NCBI RefSeq assembly: GCF_000715075.1
Contig: NC_134095.1
Coordinates: forward strand, 51,016,806 to 51,080,805
DNA: 64,000 bases
Origin: Nicotiana tabacum
Lineage: Eukaryota > Streptophyta > Magnoliopsida > Solanales > Solanaceae
Direction: 5' to 3'
The position numbers and the translations under genes were made by a program. Positions 56,401 to 64,000 of the stretch are shown here, piece after piece. Position 1 is the first letter of the stretch. Every line of letters starts with the position of its first letter. The notes beneath the pieces were generated by a model. It was not told the origin of the DNA. It did not search any database and worked only from the letters and a program-made list of their open reading frames with translations.

Positions 56401-57086
56401 ATATTTTCAACATGTGTTGCAGAAAAAGGTTCATTCAATACACTCAAGCGATATAGACCATCACTTAAAAAGGTATCAGCAACAACATGTGAATCATAGG
56501 AAATTTTAATAATACCATTATTTCATTTAAATGAATAACCAGCTTTGTCCAAAAGGGAAACATAAACTAATTTTCGTTTCATAGACGGTACAAAATAGTA
56601 TTTTCAAAACAAATACTAGAATTATTTTTACAAGGTAAAACAGATGTCCCTATAAACTCTACTTTTACTTTGAGTCCATTGCCCACAACAACACTGGCTT
56701 CATCCTTTTTTGGCTTCCGTATGCTCACTAGACCCTACAAGTCATTGGTTACATGAATATTTGCACCACTATCCAACCACCAGGAATTTAAAGGAACATG
56801 AACGAAACTAGTTTCAAAGAAGACAAAAAGAAAAATATTACTTGATTTCATTTTACGAGGACAACCAGCTTTCTTATTACCTACTTGTTTGTAATACCGA
56901 CACTTGATTTCTTTCTTAATTACAGCTTGAAGACAAGGAGGATTAAGAGACTGACCTTTGTTAACACCAGGCTTATTAGTATGACTATTATTACCACCTA
57001 GACAATGAGACTGGCCATGTTTCGTTTTATGAAAATTGGGTCCACCTTTTCTTTTATAAGAGGGATAATAAGCTGATCTAGGCGAA
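53472..57086 (-). mobile_element. Ty1/copia retrotransposon remnant, minus strand
   Basis: Internal part of a copia element in the order gag end, protease, integrase, RT, RNase H reading leftward. Its 5' part is cut at 57086 by a gypsy LTR and its 3' end at 53472 by the Ogre LTR, so neither copia LTR is in the window. The 300 bp after RNase H (53472-53770) is a non-coding 3' tail. Many stops and frameshifts. Confidence 0.88.
53785..57086 (-). pseudogene. Copia gag-pol remnant
   Basis: Reading leftward: zinc-knuckle-like KCRYYKQVGNKKAGC (second Cys replaced by Tyr) and protease WWLDSGANIHVTN (56735-57086). The GAG-pre-integrase finger is WHRYLGHISNERIERL (56380). The integrase has [54 protein letters not shown] and [14 protein letters not shown] (55470-56060). 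RT has SPYVDKWREAMEDEMRFM, SCKWVFKTKRDSKGNTDRYK, LCKMDVIISFLNESLLEEV and an intact YVDDILLSTND (54720-54690). RNase H ends FCDNSAVVFFSKNNNRTKDS and IEHISTESILADLLTEVL (53976-53785). Acidic residues of the integrase and RT boxes survive, but the frame is broken in at least seven places. Confidence 0.9.
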
Positions 57087-60070
57087 TGTAATGACTCGAA
57101 CAGTTTTTTGAGAATTATAGCCATGTTCCCCCATTTTATGATTATCTTGTGTTGTACTGTTGTTTTATGACTTGTCGGGGTAGTTGGTTTGGGTTTGGAG
57201 TGATTTCGGAGTGAATTGAGACACTTAGTCTCTTAATTAGAAGCTTAAGTTGGAAAAATCGACCGGATGTCGACTTATATATAAACAACCTCAGATTTGA
57301 ATTTCAAAGGTTCCATTAGCTCCATTAGGTGATTTTGGACTTAGGAACACGTCCAGATTGTATTTGGAGGTCTGTAGTAGAATTAGGCTTGAATTAGCAA
57401 AAGTTGGAATTTGGCGATTTAGGCCGGCAGTGAAAATTTTGATATCAGGGTCGGATTGGAGTTTAGGAAGTTGGAGTAGGTTTGGGGTGTCATTATTGAC
57501 TGGTGTACAAAATTTGAGGTAAATACGACGTGATTTGATATGTATTGACATCGTTTGAAGAATTCAGAAATTTCTAAGTTCAATAGGCTTGAATCCGTGT
57601 GTAATTCATATTTTTGATGTTATTTGAGGTGGTTTGAGGGTTCGACTAAGTTCATATAGTGTTTTATGAATTTATGGTATGTTTGGTTGAGGTCCCGGTG
57701 CCTCGGTTGAGTTAGGGTGGTTAACGGATCATTGTAGGACTTTGGTTGATGGCTAATATCTGCTGGTGTATATTTTCTGGCTTCCTCTTATGCATTCACG
57801 AGAGGAGCCTCCACGAAGGATTAATGTGACCTATAAAGATTTTGTTCTTTGCATTCGCAAAGAAGAGGGCGGGAACATGAACGTATGGTCTGCATATGCA
57901 TCGCAAACGCGTGAGTTGTGTCGCGCTCGCAAAGAGAAGTGAGGCAGCTAGGGACCCCATGTCTTTGGTCTATGCGTTCGTGAGGTATAGGCCGTGTTCG
58001 CGATGAGTTGAGCTTGTAAAGCTTCATGTTCGCGAAGCGTTGATTGTGTTCACAAAGATTAAATAGGGAGGCAGTCTGAGTTGGCCTACACGCGAGAGGA
58101 CGGTCGCGTTCGTGAGAAGGAAATCTGGGCAGATAGTATTAATTTAAAAAATTTGGATTTGAACCCATTTTTCATATTTTAAGCTAGAGAACACGAAATT
58201 AGGTGATTCTTGAAAGGGTTTTTATGGAGTGGATTGTAGTAAGTAATTCCTACTGGGTTTTGGTTAAATCCCATGATTACATCTTTAATTTTATCATCTA
58301 ATTTGTGATTTGTGGTGAGAAATTGGGGAAAAAGAGGAAGAACTCTTGAGTTAGAATTTTGAGGTTTTGAATGGAATTTTGTTATCGGATTTGAGTAATT
58401 TTGGTATGGTTAGACTCATGAGTGAATGTGCTTTCAGGTTTTGTGACTTTGTCGGATTTTGAGATGTGGGCCTAGGGGTCGGGTTCAGGCCGATTTCGGA
58501 TTTTTTGTAGAATTTCATGTATTCTTTGTGGAATTTATTCATTTTGCCTATATTGATCACCTTGTATTGCTTGTGGCTAGATTCTGGACATCTGGAGACC
58601 ATTCGAGAGACAAGGGTATTTTAGAGTAGGATTTTTGGGCAGTTGAGGTAAGTAACACTTTCAAACTCGGTTCTGAGGGTTTGAAACCCTGAAATATGTA
58701 TTATGTGATTGGTATTGAGGTGACGCACATGCCTAGTGACGGGCGTGTGGGCATGCACTGTGAGAATTGTGACCTAGGTGACTCCATGGCAATGCGTGCT
58801 GATAATGCCTTGTTGATACCCATGTTTCTATCATGTGATAAAGTAATTGAGCTATCAATCATGTTAGATATCATGTTTATGCTTATTGTCGCTACTGTTG
58901 AGACCCAAAGTGGTCATTTCTTGCTGTCATTTTACTACTTTTACTGTTATTTTGTACTCAATCATGTACATGCATTTCATGTCATATACAAGTCTCAATT
59001 GCTATCTATTGAATCGTAATATTACTATTTTGGGCTAGTTTCATGATATTTGTGGGCCCATGAGTGAGAGTGGAGAGGTTGATGACTGAATGAGGCCAAG
59101 AGTTGATTGTGAATGACATATATAGGAATGGGTTACATGCCGCAGCGGATATATATTATGTTATGATAGCGCTTGTGCTGTGGGAGCCCCTACAGAGTCT
59201 GTATCACACCCCTAGTTAGCAAGGTTGATATTATTGAGGGGTGGATCTTCCCTGGACATGGATCTTGTCTGAAGTACCTGATACGTAGAGATGGATCTTC
59301 TCTATAGGGCTGGTTGGCCTTTTCCTCGGTACTGGGTCACCTATGGTCAACGTTGTATATATTTTGGGATGGATCTTCCCTAGGTCGTGTGGGCCATATA
59401 CAGTACCGAGTGGTTGAGATATCGAGAGTGTGACCGTTTGAGGGTGACAGTATTATGCATCCTTTACAATTTGTGCATTGGTATGTAGAGATTACAGAGA
59501 TTCTATTCATTACACTGTCCGGGTCTGCTTTACTTTGTTGTTTTGAGTTGCCTATTTGACTTAAGAGCATGTCTACGTTTATGCACAGTTATATTCTATT
59601 TTATTTGTACCGGTTGAATTTGTCACTACCTTTCAGTCTAAAGTTTGGACTTGTTACTTACTGAGTTGGATGTACTTACGCTACTCCCTGCACGTTGTGT
59701 GCAGGTCTAGGCATTTTTGGTCACAACGGCTACTTTTGATTGAGGCATCAGAGTTCAAGGACTATCAAGGCAGCTTCAGGGTGCTTGTGGGCCTTGATTT
59801 CCCTTCCTTCGTCTTTCTGCACTTTCAATTTTATCTTTCTAGATACTGTTTTTATTAGACTGGCTATTTAGACGCTCATTTACTCAATGACACCCTAATT
59901 TTGGGATGGATTATACTGTATTTGGTTGAAGTTGAAAAGGTTTTTCTTTTAGTGTTAATTTGTTCCGCTGTTATTTCTAGAAAGTGCTTTACTGTATTGG
60001 AAATGTTGAGTTGAGGCCTTCCTAGTTCCACGATAGGCTCCATCATGACGGTCGTTTTTGGGTCGTGATA
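57087..60070 (+). repeat. 5' LTR of the gypsy element
   Basis: 2984 bp, from TGTAATGACTCGAACAG to GGGTCGTGATA (terminal CA altered to TA), followed two bases later by the PBS. Shares ACACTTAGTCTC, GTAGAATTAGGCTTGAA and the CpG-rich TTCGCG patch (57780-58110, partly decayed) with the LTR fragments at 4597 and 7969. Contains GGATCTTCCC repeats at 59225-59380. Open frames within (for example 58696-59019) are not genes. Confidence 0.87.
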
Positions 60071-60073
60071 AGT

Positions 60074-60090
60074 TGGTATCAAACCCTAGG
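60074..60090 (+). other. Primer-binding site of the gypsy element
   Basis: TGGTATCAAACCCTAGG, close to the TGGTATCAGAGC complement of initiator-methionine tRNA used by many plant LTR elements. Confidence 0.75.
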
Positions 60091-60259
60091 TTACATAGGT
60101 CTCACGAGTCATGAGCGAGTTTAGTAGAGTCTTGCGGATCGGTACGGAGACGTCTGTCGAGAGGCTGCAGATCCCTTAGGAAATCTTCACATTTTTGAAT
60201 TCTTGTCGTGCGAATCTATAATCTGGTAACTAAACATCTGTTGTTTCATTCTCTCGTAG

Positions 60260-61790
60260 ATGGTGAGGACTCGTACTATAAAGCAGGATAGGCAGCCACC
60301 AGTACCACTAGCCAGGGCTGCAAGAGGCCGAGGTCACGGTAGAGGCCATGGTAGGGGTAGAGGTAAAGCCCGCACAATAGCTGGGAAAGTACCTACAGAC
60401 CAACCAGTTGCCCCAAATCAGGATGAAGTCCCAGTTTTGGATGCACCAGCGGGACCAGCTCAGGCACCACATGCGCGCATCATGATTCCTGGCCTCTAAG
60501 AGGCCCTAGCTCAGATTCTGACCATATGCACAAGCCCTAGCTCAGATTCTGACCATGTGCACAGGCCTTGCTCAGGCGGTCTTTGTTTCAACAGCAGCAA
60601 CCACTTCTCAGGCCGGGGGAGGCACTCAAACTCCCTTCGCCCGCACACCTGAACAGGTAGTACAGGGACTCCAGACATCGGGGGCACCACCACCCTAACC
60701 AGTTGCAGCTGCTCAGGACTATGTGGTTCCTACTATGCCTGATGATGAGCAACGTATATTGGAAAGGTTTGGGAGACTCCAACCTCCATCTTTTAGTGGT
60801 GCAGAAGGAGAGGGTGCAAAGGGCTTCTTAGACAGTTGTGAGAGGATACTCCGTAAAACAGGCTGGAGATCAAAGGGGTCTTGTCACTACTTTTCAGTTA
60901 TCTAGGGTTGCATTCAGTTAGTGGGAGGATTACGAGAGGCGTAGGCCGGTCGGCACAACACCCCTTACCTGGAAATAGTTCTCTGTTCTATTTCTAGAGA
61001 AGTTCATGCCTCAGTCCCGCAAAGAGGAATAGTGCAAATAATTTGAGCAACTTCATTAGGGTGATATATCTGTGACGTAGTATGAGATGAGGTTCTCGGA
61101 GTTGGCCTGACATGCTATCAAGATGGTCCCTACAGACAGGAAGAGGATTAGGAGGTTCATAGATGGCCTCCCTTTTATGGTGTGATTGCTCATGGCCAAA
61201 GAGAGTGTTGGGTGCTAGTTTTGATGAGGTTGTCGACATTGCTCGTCAGATTGAGATGGTTAACAGCCAGGAGCGGGTTGAGAGGAAGGCCAAGAGGCCT
61301 CGTGGTCAAGGTGGATTTGGCGGTGTTCCTTTTAGGGGTTAGTTCCAGCACGGTAGGGGTCGTCCATTGAGACATACTCAGACAGCTCGCCAAGATCACC
61401 GTGGTGCATCATCTGGCCATAGGTCAATCAGTCATCAGTAGGGCAAGTCATTATTCGGTTCACTACCAGCTCAAAGTTCATCTCATGAACCATCAGCTTA
61501 GGGTTCATCTACATTAGGACCTTCTGATAGTTATTTACTCGGGGTTCCCTTCAGTCCCCATCGCCATTTGTAGGGAGAGTTTTCTTAGAGCGTGGAGATT
61601 TTGGTAATATCAAGAGATATTATCCCCGCCTTTCAGAGGTTCATCTTAGTAGAGGAGTCAGCCTGCGACTTCATCACTAGTTGCATCACCACCCGCCCTT
61701 CCAGCTAGGGTAGAGCTTATTCAGCTAAGGGTCGCCCGAGAGGGGGAGGCTAATCAGGGGCAACCAGGCCCATTGCTACGCTTTCCCTAC
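60260..61790 (+). pseudogene. Gypsy gag, degraded
   Basis: Starts MVRTRTIKQDRQPPVPLARA, then an Arg/Gly stretch (RGRGHGRGHGRGRGKART), the usual start of Tekay-like gag in Solanaceae. After a TAA at 60497 and frame changes, capsid pieces are readable: PDDEQRILERFGRLQPPSFS, GAEGEGAKGFLDSCERILRK, then ISREVHASVPQRGIVQII-like sequence near 61010. Next are SFDEVVDIARQIEMVNSQER and KRPRGQGGFGGVPFRG (61215-61340), followed by a Ser/Gln-rich part. The CCHC knuckle expected near 61580-61640 is only faintly readable. Stops TAG and TAA are frequent, so this cannot make capsid. Confidence 0.87.
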
Positions 61791-61799
61791 CATACCAGA

Positions 61800-62178
61800 T
61801 GTCATTGCTTCATATGATGTGATTACATATATTGTCTTTGTTGGCCATATAGATGCTTCTATATTATTTGACCCTGGTTCCACTTATCCATATGTGCCTT
61901 TGTATTTCGCTCATTTTCTAGATATGCCCTGTGAGTCTCTAGTTTAATTTATTCATGCATCTACTTCGGTGGGCGATACTATTATTTTGGACCGTATATA
62001 TCGGTCATGTGTGGTTACTATTAGGAGTCTAGAGACCAGGGTAGATCTTTTGTTGCTTAGTATGGTCAATTTTGACGTGATATTGGGCATGGATTGGCTG
62101 TCTCCATGTCATGTTGTTCTCTATTGTCATGCCAAGAACGTAACATTGGCGATGTCGGGGTTGCCGAGGGTTGAGTAG
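61800..62178 (+). pseudogene. Gypsy aspartic protease
   Basis: The frame reads ASYDVITYIVFVGHIDASIL, FDPGSTYPYVPLYFAHFLD (active-site DPGS), a stop near 61945, then MGDTIILDRIYRSCVVTIRS, VDLLLLSMVNFDVILGMDWL and SPCHVVLYCHAKNVTL. The NFDVILGMDWLS end is the conserved protease C-terminus before the RT. It would mature the Gag-Pol polyprotein. Confidence 0.87.
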
Positions 62179-64000
62179 AGCATCTCTATAGACTATGTTC
62201 CCAGTAGAGTGATTTCATACTTGAAGGCTCAGCGGATGGTTGAGAAGGGTTGTATATCCTATGCGGAGGCCCCTACTATTGATTATGTTCCTGTGGTGTG
62301 TAATTTTTCATATGTGTTTCCTGCAGACCTGTTGGGCATGCCTCTTGATAGGGTTATTGACTTCGGTACTAATTTGGTACTGGGAACTCAACCCATTTCA
62401 TTCCACTGTATCGTATGGCACCGGTGAAGTTGAAAGAACAACTTTAGGAACTCCTTGATAAGGGGTTTATTTGGCCTTGCGTGTCACCTTGGTGTGCACT
62501 AGTTCTATTTGTAAAGAAGAAGGATGGTACTATGAGGATATGCATTGATTACAGGCAGTTGAACAAGGTCACAGTCAAGAACAAGTATCATTTTCCACGT
62601 ATTGATGATCTATTTGACCAGCTTCAGGGAGTGAGGGTGCTCTCCAAGATTTATTTGATGTCAGGGTATCACCATCTAAAGATTCGGGATTTGGATATTC
62701 TTAAGACATCTTTCAGGACCCATTATGGATATTATGAGTTCTTTGTGATGTCTTTTGGGCTGACCAATGCCCCGACAACGTTCATGCATTTGATGAACAG
62801 TGTGTTTCAGCCTTATCTAGACTTGTTTGTTATTGTATTCATTGATGATATCCTAGTGTACTCTCATAGCCAGAAGGAGCATGCCCAACATCTGAGGATT
62901 GTGTTATAGCGATTGACGGAGGAGAAGCTTTATGCAGAGTTCTCCAAGTATGAGTTTTAGCTCAGTTCAGTGGCGTTCTTGAGGCATGTGGTGTCCAGTG
63001 AGGGTATTTAGGTGGATCCGAAAAAGATAGAGGTGATGTAAAGTTGGCCAAGACCAACCTCGGCCACGGAGATTCAGTGCTATCTTGGTTTGGCGGGCTA
63101 TTACCGTCATTTTGTGGAGGGTTTCTCATCTATTGCATCGCCCTTGACCAAATTTACCCAAAAAGGTGTTCCATTTAGGTGGTCAGATGAGTGCCAGGAG
63201 AGCTTTCAGAAGCTCAAGACTGCTTTGACATGGCTTTAGTTCTAGTTCTATTATCAGCTTCTAGTTCTTACTCTATGTATTCTGATGCTTCGTGGATCGG
63301 TATCGGGTGTGTTCTGATGCAGGAGGGTAGAGTTATTACTTATGCCTCACGGTAGTTGAAGACCCATGAGAAGAAATTGCATGTTCATGATCGTGAGTTA
63401 GCATTTATAGTTCACACCTTGATGATTTGGCAGCACTATTTGTATGGTGTTCATTGTGAGATTTTCCTTGATCACTGGAGTTTGTAGCATCTATTCAAGC
63501 AGAAGGATCTTAACTTGCATCAGCTGAGGTGGTTGGAGATTCTTAAGGACTATGAAATCATCATTGTGTACCACTCTAGGAAGGCCAATGTGGTGGCCGA
63601 TGCCTTGAGTCATCGGGCGGAGAGTTTGGGGAATTTAGCATATCTTCTAGCCACAGAGAGGCCATCGACATTAGATGTTCAGGCCTTGGCTAGCCAGTTT
63701 GTCGGATTGGATATTTCTGAGCTAAACCAAGTATTGGCTTGTGTAGTCTCTCGATCTTCTCTTTATTATTGTATCAGGGAGCATCAATATGATGACTCCC
63801 ATCTACTCGTCCTCCAGGACAGGGTTCAGCGAGGTGATGCCAAAGATATGACTATTGGTGATGACGGGGTGTTGAGGATGCAAGGCCGGATATGTATGCC
63901 TAATATAGATGGGCTACGGGAGTTGATTCTTGAGGAGGCCCACAGCTCGTGGTATTCTATCCATCCGGGTGCCGCGAAGATATACTAGGATTTGAGACAG
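62179..64000 (+). pseudogene. Gypsy RT, RNase H and integrase start
   Basis: An RT leader with NFSYVFPADLLGMPLDRVID, then 62481-62909 open: [56 protein letters not shown] (Tyr where the first catalytic Asp, KIDL, is expected), [20 protein letters not shown] and [15 protein letters not shown]. After stops, the thumb and RNase H follow: MYSDASWIGIGCVLMQEGRV, KLHVHDRELAFIVHTLMIW, LKDYEIIIVYHSRKANVVAD, ALSHRAES. The frame 63515-63988 leads into the integrase zinc-finger region (RMQGRICMPNIDGLRELIL, EEAHSSWYSIHPGAAKIY), where His residues of the HHCC finger begin before a stop at 63986. Loss of the motif-A Asp and the stops make it inactive. Confidence 0.9.

Larger units (their letters stand above)
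57087..64000 (+). mobile_element. Chromovirus-type (Del/Tekay-like) gypsy element, 5' part, cut by window end
   Basis: 5' LTR (57087-60070), initiator-Met-type PBS (60074 on), gag (60260 to about 61790), protease, RT, RNase H and the start of the integrase, all plus strand and roughly collinear with Tekay-like elements. The rest of the integrase, a chromodomain if present, and the 3' LTR lie beyond 64000. It is inserted in the copia remnant at 57086/57087. Confidence 0.9.

Overview
This is a plant nuclear window with no intact host gene. It is a repeat-dense stretch of the kind found in large Solanaceae genomes, and Nicotiana-like is my best guess. That rests on the recognisable Solanaceae repeat families: giant Ogre/Tat retrotransposons, chromovirus-type gypsy LTRs carrying TTCGCG...CGCGAA blocks, and an RTE-type LINE whose (TTG)n tail resembles the tobacco TS SINE. 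Family names come from motif recognition by eye. No search or alignment was run.

Layout, left to right. 1-963: 5' end of a hAT transposon, leftward. 964-4596: three broken non-retroviral gene copies. These are an unrecognised acidic-tailed protein (minus), a GRF zinc-finger gene with an intron (plus), and the C-terminal exons of a plant mobile domain (PMD) gene (minus), with a 122-123 bp promoter-like tandem repeat between the first two. 4597-7969: two gypsy LTR fragments of one family, joined as a large inverted repeat. 7970-14842: the 3' part of an Ogre-like element (integrase end, 3' UTR arrays, polypurine tract, LTR 'A'). 14843-19409: the 3' part of a second Tat-like family (hairpin-rich array, polypurine tract, LTR 'B').

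The segment 10191-19409 is repeated in tandem as 19420-28626, a duplication of about 9.2 kb. Then come a probable Helitron 3' end (to 28950), an antisense RTE LINE cut at its 5' end (29216-32117), and a nearly complete antisense Ogre-type element of about 21.4 kb (32111-53471). That element carries two LTRs of 4.6-4.9 kb, a PBS, ORF1, gag, protease, G-patch, RT, RNase H, an extra archaeal-type RNase H, integrase and a PPT. 53472-57086 holds an antisense Ty1-copia remnant. 57087 to the window end is the 5' LTR, gag and pol of a chromovirus-type gypsy element, plus strand, running off the edge.

All coding regions of the mobile elements carry stops or frameshifts, so nothing here is likely to be autonomous. 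The most interesting features are the three-gene module at 964-4596, the 9.2 kb duplication with a microhomology/filler junction, the array of about 32 hairpin-forming units, and conserved non-coding motifs shared by independent Tat/Ogre 3' regions.
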